Below, one piece after another: positions 13,575 through 25,400 of a stretch of DNA of 64,000 nt; the first letter of the stretch is position 1, and each line of letters starts with the position of its first letter. The translations under genes were made by a program, and so were the position numbers. The DNA is from Ophthalmolycus amberensis (taxonomy: Eukaryota > Chordata > Actinopteri > Perciformes > Zoarcidae). The DNA lies in assembly GCA_024529925.1 (NCBI GenBank), contig JAFEUB010000786.1, forward strand, positions 86,001 to 150,000. Direction: 5' to 3'. The notes beneath the pieces were generated by a model. The model worked only from the letters and a program-made list of their open reading frames with translations. It was not told the DNA's origin and did no database searches.

Positions 13575-13830
13575 TTAGTTCCTGATTCTTTTACTGTTTA
13601 TTGCTTCCGCTCGTCTCCCTCTCTGTTCACAAATTAAGCAATTATAGAGTCACTCCATTCGTGACACACACACATACTAACACACTGATAACACCAGGTT
13701 ACCAGGTGAAAACCTTGTGCCAACTTTTCACACACTGAAAAAAAGGCTAATTTTAATGAGCTTTTTAAAAAAAATTACTTGACAATGATACTCACACACT
13801 CACACACACACACACACACACGCACACAAA
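13330..13830. repeat. Cluster of GT/CA microsatellites upstream of areg
   Basis: Three dinucleotide tracts lie close together: interrupted (GT)n at 13330-13400, (CA)n at 13546-13574 and interrupted (CA)n at 13791-13830. Open frames across them (Val/Cys-rich) are artefacts of the repeat. Confidence 0.85.
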
Positions 13831-14864
13831 CTAGGAGTCACAGCTGCACTACTCAAGGTACACAGATGGTCAATAGAAAGAAATTGACATGACAATGAAG
13901 GATCATAAAAGTGGTGATCAAAGGTGAGAAATAGGTGTGGAGATGGTTATGAACACAGCAAATTCACCTTTGTTGCTTTTCCACTTACTTAAGCTAAATC
14001 TTGTTTTATTTGTGTTTTTAACAGTGCACTTCCATGCAGAAATATATATAATGTTTTATTTCTATTTTTAATTCTGTCACTATTATGTCAATGCTTCATG
14101 TCTGCTCTTTGTTGTTCAACAGGGATTCCTTTGGTGTGTGTGTGGCTATGATTAAATGGCTATTTCAGTACACCGTGAGGAGACCCAGAGGCTTGGGTGG
14201 GGATGCTGCACAGATGGGTGTGTTGGGTTATGTTGTTGTGTCTGTAGAGGCTGTCCCATCGTTCGTGCTCCGGTGGAATACCAACGGAAACCTGCGAGGA
14301 ATGCCGGGAACTTCTCTATCTCATTCCTCGGCCTCAACAACGACCAGAAGCTCCTGGACACGTTATTTGTTTATAATTGCTGTGGAATTGAATTGTTTGG
14401 ATTATGTGTAATGGCATTGGGGATGCGTGATATGAATGTGTGGAAAGTCTGACACAAGCTTGGAGAGAAGCACCTCATCACAGCCGCCCACTGTAAACAC
14501 ACTGCTGCACAGCTAAAGGCCATGAAGGAGGAAAACCTTTCTGACACACATACAGCCCTATATATTTGTGAAGATATGCATGGCCACAAAACTTTTACAA
14601 ACTCAGTAGCTGTCAGGATTACAACACCATCTTGCTCCTTGTATTTGATCTCAGGCCTTTCTTATATTGGCCTTTTAAGGTTGATTGCCTTGATTTGTAT
14701 CACCTGATGATACAAATGGCTTTCAGGTGACAGCTGTATTCTATTCTGAAGAAGTGTCTATTGTGTTCCCACTCTCTCTCTCATTCTTTTTTTTGGCTAA
14801 ATGCTGATATCAACATACTAACATGCTAATGTTCAGTTGGTTCCCTGTCTTTGTTAATTAGCAA
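13831..14864. other. Intergenic stretch between areg and the TTAA MITE
   Basis: AT-rich sequence without splice-supported exons. Overlapping short frames on both strands at 14085-14590 show no recognisable domain and I do not count them as genes. Confidence 0.4.
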
Positions 14865-15086
14865 TTAAAGGTCTAGTGTGTAGGATTTTGAGTTTGCAGA
14901 TTGCAACCAACTGAAACTTCTACCGTGTGCGTGTAGGAGTACTCTGGCCGATGCAAAAACGTGAATGGCCCTATCTAAAGCCAGTGTTTGGTTTGTCCAT
15001 TGTTGGCTATTGTAGAAACATACTTATAAATATTATATAAAATGTCTGTCAGTAGAACCCCTAATTGCTACACATTGTCCCTTTAA
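14865..15086. mobile_element. Short TTAA-flanked MITE (222 bp)
   Basis: Begins TTAAAGGTCTAGTGTGTAGG and ends with an imperfect inverted copy, GCTACACATTGTCCCTTTAA. A TTAA at each end fits the piggyBac-type target site. Internal phrases such as 'gccagtgtttggtttgtcca' and 'agaaacatacttataaatat' belong to a repeat common in spiny-rayed fish. No coding capacity. Confidence 0.6.
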
Positions 15087-15690
15087 ACACAAAGTACAGT
15101 TTGGGCTGATGGGACTGTCAAAACCAAAATACTGGACAAAATTAAATTTTGACATGCTGGTGTTTGAATAAATGTCTGGGCATCATTGGGATACCTCCTC
15201 TGGAAACCATCAATGTCTGCCAATTTATGTCGTAGATGTTGGGATATTTCACGGGATAAATCTTTTATTTTACTTGAAATAATTCATCCAGTTCAATTTG
15301 AAATCTGGCAATAAATATTGTTGAGATAATATTCAATTGAATTTCTTTATTTCATTTGACAGTCAGTTGTTGACTACATACAGACGTTAACACAACTGTT
15401 CAAAATACAAATCATAGTGAAAGGTAGACATTACTGTGATGACCTTTGCATCGAAGATTCTCTTTAAATGGACCTTGTTGAATTTTAATTGAATACCCTT
15501 GATATAAAGGATCGCCAATGTCATTGGAATTCATCCTCTGGGGATCACGAATGTCAGTAAGTCATGTCAGTAGCTATTGAGATAATTCGGCCTGGACCAA
15601 AGTAGTGGACCAACAGACCTACATCACAGTACCACCCCTAGAAGCATGCTGCTAACGTGGCTTACAATATAACAGTGGAAATATATCATG
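15087..15690. repeat. Repeat block, first copy of a local duplication
   Basis: Runs from 'acacaaagtacagtttgggc' through 'gttgggatatttcac', 'ggattcatcctctgggga'-type phrases and 'gaagcatgctgctaacgtgg'. The same series of phrases, in the same order and orientation, recurs at 17640-18030 after the second copy of the MITE. The first copy has an extra segment at about 15260-15480 that the second lacks. Confidence 0.65.
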
Positions 15691-17427
15691 AACCAGCCTT
15701 GAGCTGCAAAAACAAATGATACACGTGGAACTTTTTTGTTTTCCTAAATGACACACAAGGATGCAGCTTAACGCGGCTTCCACAACCACGTTACTCACTG
15801 CATGAGCAACCTACTATTACTTGTGCAATAATTAGGTAATACCAGGTACACAGAACGAGCACAGTGTGGAGATTAGCGCAGCATTTCCTGAATTTTGGAT
15901 ATGTTTATCCACAGGTTCTAGAACAAAATGTAAGCCACTGAGTGGGTGTGTTTGTGGGTCTTTGTGTGTGTGAGTGCATGCTTATGTGTTTTTAAGTATG
16001 TCTTAAGTTAAGTGAGTTAATGTTTATGTGTGACCGAGGCTGTTCGTTAGCATACAGAACATCTAAAGCTGCTCCAGTCAGGTGTTAAAAATGGCTTATT
16101 GGCTCCGGTTGAAGCACTAATGAGGGTCCGGAGAGTAAAACGGTGTTATAGATTAACTCGACACCGGACACTGCATTCAGTAGGTCAGACAATGACTGCC
16201 TGTACAAACATAATTACTGCTTTGCATTATTTAAGTGTAGAGTGGCCTTGCTATCAAATATTTGTCGTGTTTAAACTGTAGTAAAATAATTTCAACGTCC
16301 TTTGAAATTCTTTGCAGTAAATGCTTTTTACAAATTAGCTTAAAAAACAAAATCAAAGGGTAAGAGCGAAACTTATTTTAACACTGAACAAGTTACGAAT
16401 TAGTTAATGCAGTTCTCAGTTAAGTTTTTTAAATTGAAGGACCTGCCATGGTTTTGCTTTGCAGTAAATTTCCGTGCACCTCTCTCATGTCAAAGTAGAA
16501 GAGCAACAACACAAATTAATATACAACCTTTAAATACTGATGTTTGTAATGTAATTGGATCTAAGGGTCAGTACTGTTGACTCAGCTGTCCAATTAGTAC
16601 CCACTGTAGCGTCATCATTTTCACTGATTCTTCCATCCACCTTGACATCTTATCAAAAGTGTGAGTCTTGACAATTTTGAGTGTTTGCAGGAATGTGTGT
16701 GTTTGCACAGAATATGGACCGACTTTGAAGGGTATCTCTCCTCAAAGTTTCCCTGATTTTCTGGTGACATCCAAATAAAACTTTCTAATAAAACTTTGTC
16801 ACATTACAAACTGTAAGATTGACTTAGGTTGAGGAATGACAGATGCAACGCTTTCCCACTTCTGTTATCACGTGTCATGATCGAAAAATAACAGGTTCGT
16901 GAATCAAATGCACTGCTGATAAAAAGGTTTCCTCCCTGTGTTTTTAGTCAGTGGTAGTCCTATATGTTTGGACAACCCAGTGGCACGGCAGTTCATGAAA
17001 TAGTCACGAAATTTAATCTATTGATTCGTGTACACATGGACACAAATTTTCCTTTTTTTTGCATCGCTCACTAGGACTCTCAAGCTAACGTTAGGTTTAG
17101 GCAACACACACAACACGTCACATCACAACAACACTTTGGGACACGAACACCTGTCTCTAAAACTGGTCTCCTCGTTGAACGCCCTCCCCTACTGTCCCCA
17201 CCAGTAGTCTTTCTCACTGTTCAATACTCTGTCACGAGCTCCGTCCGTTGCATCGTCACGTGGATGCCTTTCATTTGTGTGTCCACCACGAAAACGTAAA
17301 TGACTCTCCACTTGCATAGTTTCTTATGCTGCCAACACATCATTTTAACACGTCATGCCTACCAAACACAGATTGTGACAATTTCATGTATTTCATCTAA
17401 GTTTGGAAGTTTTTAGAGATGTTTTTT
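15691..17427. other. Intergenic stretch, no gene seen
   Basis: AT-rich sequence between the two copies of the local duplication. I saw no exon-like frame with splice sites and no element ends with a target duplication. Confidence 0.4.
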
Positions 17428-18030
17428 CCCATTGTTGGCTGTTGCAGAAACATGGCGGCCGGCTCCGTGAAGAGAACCGGCTCCGTACGTATACAAATGG
17501 CTCAATCTAAGGTAACAAAAAAAAAATCTTATTTTCAGGTGATTATACACTGAAGAAAACATTGTAGAAACATACTTATAAATATTATTTACAATTTCTG
17601 TCAGTAGATCGCCATAAATCCTAAACATTGTCCCTTTAAACACAAAGTACAGTTTGGGCTGATGGGACTGTCAAACCAAAATACAGGACAAAATTTAATT
17701 TTGACTTGATTGTGTTTAAGGAAAAGTCAAGACATCAAAAAGGATTCCTCCTCTGGGAACCATGTAAAAAAATGTTTTGCCAATTTGTGTTGTAGATGTT
17801 GGGATATTTCACTGGATAAGTGGAGACTTTGACCTTCTGGTAGCTATAAAGGATCACCAAAGTCATTGGAATTCATCCTCTGGGGATCACGAATGTCTTT
17901 AATTCATGGCAGTAGCTGTTGAGATATTTCATTCTGGACCAAAGTAGTGGAGACTCACATCACAGTACCACCCCTAGAAGCATGCTGCTAACGTGGCTTA
18001 CAAAGTAACAGTGAAAATATATCGTGAAAA
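17428..18030. repeat. Second copy of local duplication, with 5'-truncated TTAA MITE
   Basis: The MITE portion (about 17428-17639) keeps the middle and the right end, 'cattgtccctttaa', but lacks the left terminal repeat. Unlike the first copy it retains 'atggcggccggctccgtgaa'. It continues into the same flanking sequence as 15087-15690, including 'gaagcatgctgctaacgtgg'. The shared flank suggests either duplication of a larger unit or a MITE that sits inside a longer repeat family. Confidence 0.65.
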
Positions 18031-19497
18031 GCTATTGACTCTCCACTGGCATTGTTTTTATGCTGCCAACACGTAATCCTAACACATTTCATACCTACCA
18101 AAGAGTCATGACAATTTCATGTATTTCTGTGAGACCGAGCTGGTTCGTTTTTCACTGCACACATTTTAGAAGGAAAAGCACAGATAACTGGTAACGTTGA
18201 TGATGACTCACACATCCATTCAGTACCAGGTGCCTGGAACTGTCAATCAAACACAGCTGGTACTCATTTAATTAATTACACCCGTGACGTTCTCTCTTGT
18301 GGTCGTTTTAGGATACATGAAGCTCCACATTGAGTTTTACAGAATACACACTGTCCAACGGTAACCTACATTTGGAAAATTCATTACTTGGCAGATGATT
18401 CACTTTTCCTTACCTACATTTTGAAGGGGCCAAAACACCGATGTACATGGTATAATAGAAATAAAGGAGAGTACAAGCTGCGAATAGGAACGTATTCACT
18501 TTCATTTATAGTTCATTGTACAGCTAATAGTGCCATTGCAAAAATATCATTTGGTGTAAAAAAAACAATAACAAAAAGAGGAGACATTTTCTTTCAAGAG
18601 AACTATTGATCACACAGAAGAACAATGTCAACACTGTAAGAAGAATGTGAAGACTCTCAGCTGTGCCCTTCAGACAACAATGTCTCGTGATGTGAGATCA
18701 AAGTCAATGAAACAGAAAGAAAATATTCAAGTTCATTTTTGTAGCAGTAACAGCTTCCATAGCAAAACAAGATTCCAGTATATACTTTAATACGTTATAA
18801 TAAATGATCAAAACCAGAATACTTTCTGATGAAACAAAGTTCTAAATAATAAAACACATAATTGTTACACTCAGTGGCCAGTTTAATGACAACAATGGCT
18901 ATTTTAGATTTTCATGATAGCTACAAAAGGCAAACAATAAATACAAGTTGAACCAGAGGTGTTAGATATAAATCAAAAACTAAAAAACTGTGTAGGACTG
19001 TTGTGTGAAGGGAGATGATGGTTAAGTCTTCATTACAATTAAGTTTAATGTTTCGATATCTGAGGCAGATTTAAAAGATGTGTCGAGATCTGTGACCTCG
19101 CAGAACCTCAAGAATGAACTCTCCGAAATCTTGATGTCAATCTCATATTAACGGGCAACAAAGAGCCTAATGTGAAGATTCTACAGCAGAATTGACCCTT
19201 CGCTAAGTCCCGCCCTCGAATGCAGACTGGCCAATCATAGCATCACCAGGCAGCTCCGACCAGAGTGCGACAACTATCCGGCCCTGCTCCATAGACCCAT
19301 ATTGTAGACCCTTCTCTCTGCATCTCTCTTAAATTACTTTTTTGTTTTTCCAAGAATTAGATAATATATATTCAAGGAGTGCAGTTCGTGACAGTGTGGG
19401 CTCCATGGTAGCTCTGACAGCTTGACGTAGTTTAGGAAACTGGGGACATGGTGGTTTGCATTCTCCAGCGGCGGATGCAGTGAGTGTGTGTGGCACT
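18031..19497. other. ereg 3' flank, probable 3' UTR
   Basis: No independent gene was seen. The part adjoining the ereg stop codon is expected to be its 3' untranslated sequence. I found no AATAAA on the minus strand here that I would commit to; several TTTAAT (ATTAAA) variants are present, for example near 18880 and 19043. Confidence 0.35.
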
Positions 19498-22400
19498 CTA
19501 AGCTGTCTGGACTCCTTTGTAACCTTGTCGCTTCTGCTGACGTGGGAATTTGTTTTTCTTATACCTGTAAAAAAAAAAAAAAAAGAACACAGAACATATT
19601 TGGTTTAAAAAAGGTGCTAACCAAGTTAATATCTCTGTACTCTTGGGAAAACGTGATTAAATATGTGAATGTCTGTCTCATGTACAGGATTATATATAGC
19701 TTGAGCTCTCCTCCGCTCAAACAGTTTGTTATCAAGAACAACTGTGTATCAGCTCACAAGAGGTGCAGCAAAGAGGGGATTGTATTATCCCACTCAGGAA
19801 AAGTGCTTTCAGTCAGTCTGTAAAAGCTGCACTAGAATGGAACTCCATCCCAGCGACCATTAGAGAACTACAGTTAATTTAAATATATTTCACATCCTCT
19901 GCATGCTTTTATTATATTCATATTCTCTCTTTTATTGTTTCTGCGCGCTTCGTAAAGGGTAAATGATGCTTAATTTTGTAATTTTAATGTTATATTCTGT
20001 TTTTAGGTTGACTTTGTGGACTACAGATTAAAAAATAGCGTCTCTGCTTACTATAGCACATTTACAGGAATGTTTTATGAATGTGCACTGTCCCTCCCAC
20101 GTTTAAATGTTCAAAGACATGTCTTTGAGGCCGTAATCACCGTCTGTGGTTTGACTTGTCTCTGCATGAAACCGGATGTTGGGGCAGACTTTACGTCATG
20201 AGGGGCTTGATTTGAAAAACAAGCTACACCTGTTTAACATGATGACAAGCGGAGTCTGAGTCACCCTCAAAATATAATGCTTTTGTTTGCTTGCCACCTG
20301 TAACAAAATGCATCAGCAAAAAGAGAAGGGCTTCAGTTTATGGAGCCATACAAATCTATTTTTCCCAGTCCGGTTAGATTTACATGAAAACAAATTTTCC
20401 GTATTATATTATATTTATAAAACTTCTATTATAACAGGTTGAATTGACCTTTTGGACTCAATACTAGGCATAAATTAGCCTACTTGGAATTTTTATTTTT
20501 TTATGTGTACAGCATGTAAAATGTCCGGCAATTTGTTAAATGGAGTGCAATAAAAAGTACTATAATTTAAAAAATATATATATATGGCTACTTGGGGGGC
20601 AGCATTAATTACATACACTGACACCAATTGAACGTTATCAAAAATTTGCTTGTTTACACATCTAACACTTACGGAGCAACATTAATCATTGATTTGGAGT
20701 CGTTACTCACCAACTGTCTAATGTAAGTCCAAAATTAAATCTCTTTTTGCTCTGTTTTTGGTCTCCACCCACCAACTCCTGAGGGAAATATCTCTTTTGC
20801 TGCTAAATGCGGCACCATGTTCAATAGCTAGTCGCTAACTACATCCGTCAGCAGTTTGGTTCTTGCCAGTATAGTGTACCAAGGGTTTTTAAGAGTTTTT
20901 TCGCTAAACACTGCTGCCTATTGCGGCCAAAAAACGGCACTGTGAGAGCCGAGAGAATTAACGAAAACTGTAAAGTTGTGGGCCAAGAAAAACCAAAACA
21001 ACGAGCTTAAAGAAGCAATAAGGCTAAACAGAGCTGCAGATTCAGGTGATAATTCTCTTAAATTCGTCACATGATGTACAGTACTTGAGTAAATGTATTC
21101 AGTTAGTTTTACTAGTTATGATTGAGTTGCACATGAAACACCATATCCTGTTTTGAGAAACCTGGATATGCTAGCTGGAGCACTGCAACAGAAACTGGGA
21201 TACTGCATTTCTGATCATGACTGATATCCAAGGACTTTGTGGAGAAACAGGAGAAGGAGCCAACGGTGGCAACAAAGCTAATGTACCTGGCCAGCTACAT
21301 TCCTAATAATAATAATAATAATAACTTTATTTATATAGCACCTTTAAAAACAGAGTTCACAAAGTGCTTTGACAGTCAAAGCAGCAAAAACAACAACAAT
21401 AACAACATCAGAAAGCTCAGTGAGACCGTTGGATACGTTAAAAATAAACTAAGAAATTAATGAAATAAAATAATAAAAGATAAAAATAATTAAAAAAAAT
21501 ATATATATCGGTATTATATTCAGGTATTGACAACGACAAGTCACATCATTATCAACGTTAACAATGAACTGGTTATTACCCTTCTTATAGCTCTCAGAAA
21601 TAGTAGATTAATACCATTGCAAACATGAATTCATTCACAAACTAAAGCCATACCATTTGCAGCAGAAGTACAGAGCTCCGGACACACCTATAATCAGCAG
21701 AGCCACGCAGAAAATGGTGACAATGATCTGCTCTTCTCCCATTGGCTGAACGACGAGCTCCAGTTTGCTACACCTGGGGCCGTAGAAGCCCCTCTCACAC
21801 CTGCAACACGGAGAGACAGAGAGTCATGCATGATCCCACCTGCTGATTAAAACTAGCACACACACACACACACACACACACACAGGATCTTACTTGCAGT
21901 GGTGTTCGTTGAGGTCCACCAGCAGCATGCACTGGCCGGAGTTCATGCAGTAGCTGTCAAACGTGCTCTCGCAGGTCTGTGTCGACCTCTTCACCACATG
22001 AGGGCGCTCTCCTCCCTGGCCTGAAACATCAACAGCAGGACAGCTGATGGGAAAGCTTTTCACAGGAAACTCTGCAGCTGAGGCTTCCAGAATCACAAAC
22101 GTCTTTTGAATCACTAAATCACTGAAGACAGAAAAATAAATTGTCCGCTGCTATTTTGATGATAGAGCAAGCGTTTAAGTCAAACATTCGATGGCTGCGG
22201 GTTCTCAAATGTAAGAGTTTGTCTTGCAGTACATTATAGTTCATTCAATGTTTTTGTACTTTTGGTCGGAAAAAGCAAGACATTTGATGACATTAGTGTG
22301 TGCCCCAGGATATTGTGATGGGCATTTTCTCACTGTTTTCTGATGTTTTACAGACCAAAGCATTTGTAGTAATCACGAAAATAGTTAACAGATTAATTGA

Positions 22401-25400
22401 TGATGAAAGTAACTGTTACTTACAGCCCTAATTTGTTTATTTTACTCTTACGTCTTTTTTAATTTGTGGATTTTACTAGATGTTATTTTTTGTACTTCTA
22501 TTTAAGTGCTTTATCTTTTTCTCCAGTGTAAAGCACTCTGTAACTTTGTTTTGAAAGGTGGTGTATAAATAAAGTAAAAAAAAAAAAACAGGTGTCACAT
22601 TGGATTTAGACGGAGTATGTATATCTTTTATTGTTTTGTGGCTTTTATTCAGAGCACTGGATGTGAAATAAAAAAAGAATTCAGAGCTGAAATCATTTTC
22701 AGCACCTTCAAATTCAGGAAGTCTTCACTAGAGCTGCAACGAACGATTATTCTCATTGACAATTAATCTACATTCTTTGTCCATAACATAGAAATCGTGA
22801 AAAATGGCCAGTTTAGGTGACGTCTTCATGTGTCTTGTTTCAGTCCAACACCCAAAGATATTCAACTTGAAATGATACAAAACAGAGAAAAGCAGCAAAT
22901 GTTTGATATTTTACCTTGAAAATAGTCTCAAACAATCAACCTGTTATCAAAATAGTTGCCTAGTTTTCTGTTGATCAGCAAATCGTTTCAACTCTCATAA
23001 CTCATATTTTCAAGTATTTTTCAAGTTTACATTTTTTTTTTGAAGTTTAAGGTTTTCATACATTTTCAGGTTTAATGTTATTTTTAATATACGTTTTTTT
23101 CAAATCCAAAGTGCAGATTGCAATCTTCCGTACCAAGAGAATAATATCCTGTATGAGATTACTTCCAGTTCTCCAAATGCAATACAATACTTGGAATTAT
23201 GTGTTTGCACTCATATATTTTAAAGACAAATCCCTGCCCTTTAAGCATACTTGACAAATAAAGGGATGTGTTGCGATTCTCTGGGTGAATACCTGCTGAT
23301 AGAGAGGTGCTGTCTGCAGTCTGCAGTCTGGATGAGACGCTCCTGGTGAGAACATACGGCCAGAGCAGCATGACACCTGTTGAACAGAATATTGGTCTCA
23401 TTGGTCACACTGGTTTCAAGGTCATTAGGTCAGTTCTATTGAACTTAACTAGCCCAATGTAGGATATTTTGGTTACCATACCACGTGACATGTGACTTTA
23501 CCACAGACTGTATATCAGAAGTACACGTAGTCCCTGTGATGTCACGTACTGGTTTGTGGATTACCGTTTTGAAGTCCAAGCTCAGCATTTTGGCCGTCGC
23601 CATCTTGGTTTTTGGCCGTTGTGATCTTGGTTTTTTTGCAACCAGAAGTGACACAAGAGGGTTGAGCTAAGTACAACCGAACGCTGATGAGACATTGTTA
23701 GGTGACCAAAATATTACAATTAACTTTCATGAACTGAAAACACCGGACAACGCTGTGGTAGCGACCTGTCAATCACAGTAAGCCCGCCCTAAAGCATACT
23801 CTGCTTTATGGTCTATGTGACTCTAAATAGACCATCATTTACTAAATGAACATCATGTTGTGTTGAAGAAGACTTGAAACTAGAGATTGAGAGCATAAAC
23901 TCATGTTTACAATGTTTACTGAGGTAATAAATCAAGTGAGAAGTAGTCATTTTCTCATAGGCTTCTATACAATCAGACTTCTTTTGCAACCAGAGGAGTC
24001 GCCCCCTGCTGGTCAGTAGAGAGAATGCAAGTTTAAGGCACTTAAACATTGGCTTCCCTTTTCAGACCCAGTCATAGCCTGATTTTTATTCAAGATGAGG
24101 ATAACCTTAAATTCATATCTAAGTCTTATCTTAAGTGTTTTACCACATAGACACTGTGACCTAATTTCAATTATCATTACAAATGAAAACCTTGATTTGT
24201 CACACAAACAGAGAACTCTACAGTTGCAAATATCATTTTCACATAAGATTATTTAGTTTTAAAGATTTACTGCAATGGAAAATTTGAATTACTTTGAATT
24301 TGTATTTGTTAAATGGATATTTTATGTGAGCAAAGGGATTGTAGCAGTATGTTGATAATTTAGTCCACAAAACCCCAAAATGATTTATGTTTGTTGTGTT
24401 TAGATAAGACACCACAACACTAGCATTTAGAAAATATTCAGAAATCATAAACATGAAGAAAATAACTTTCTATAATAATAATAAGATTCTCTGCCAAACC
24501 TTGGCAACAATAGGACGTGAAGCTGTGCGGCTCGTGGGGCCTGTATCAGCCTGCACAACTTTATACTGCGCTTCATTCGCATACGCCCACATTCCTGCAG
24601 TTGGAGGGTGAAAAAAGCAAACAAACCCATGAACCTGAATGCAAGATGTGTCTGGTTACGACTGGTTATGAAGCTGGTTATACTCGCTATAAAAGCCTGG
24701 CCATCAGTCTGTTGTTATGGCTGCAGAGATATTTTCCTCTGTTTTCCGCGAGACGACTGAGCCCGGTTGTTGGGTGTCTCTGACGTGGCTGATTGGTGTA
24801 AAGTACAGAGTGCACGTGAGCTGGAAGTATCGACAAAGCCACTTCTGTATTATTAATTATATTCCTGTCCAATCAGCCCATTCATATCATTAGTCACTGT
24901 CTCACTGCGATCTGTCAACGTGATCCCGATACTCATCCCACCTCATTTACTCACTGATATTTAGACGGGAATTGCACCTGTATTTTTCCGACGGTTCGCA
25001 CAATGATGAAGAAATGTGACTCTCATCTGACACTGAGCGGGTTAATACAATAAATCTAGGGTAAAGGTGAGAAGTGCCACAACAAGCTGGCTGTGTATGA
25101 CCCACATTATCAACAGCAGCAAAAGGAGGGAAGGTTATCAGCGCAGGGCAACTGTTATCATGATGGATAACTGGTCAATAACAAGAACTAATGTGTGCCT
25201 GCACAGTGGAAGTAAACAAAGAGAGGAATAGAAGCATGAAGTTACTACAGAACTCTGAGGTGTTTTCAAAATGAACTTCCGTCTTCATTGGAAACCACTC
25301 AGTTAGGTTGAGGCAATAAAGTACTTGATTAGATTAAGGAAAAGATCATTAAATACTTAGTAAGGGTTGAGGAAACGTTTGTGAAATACTAAGTTAGGTT

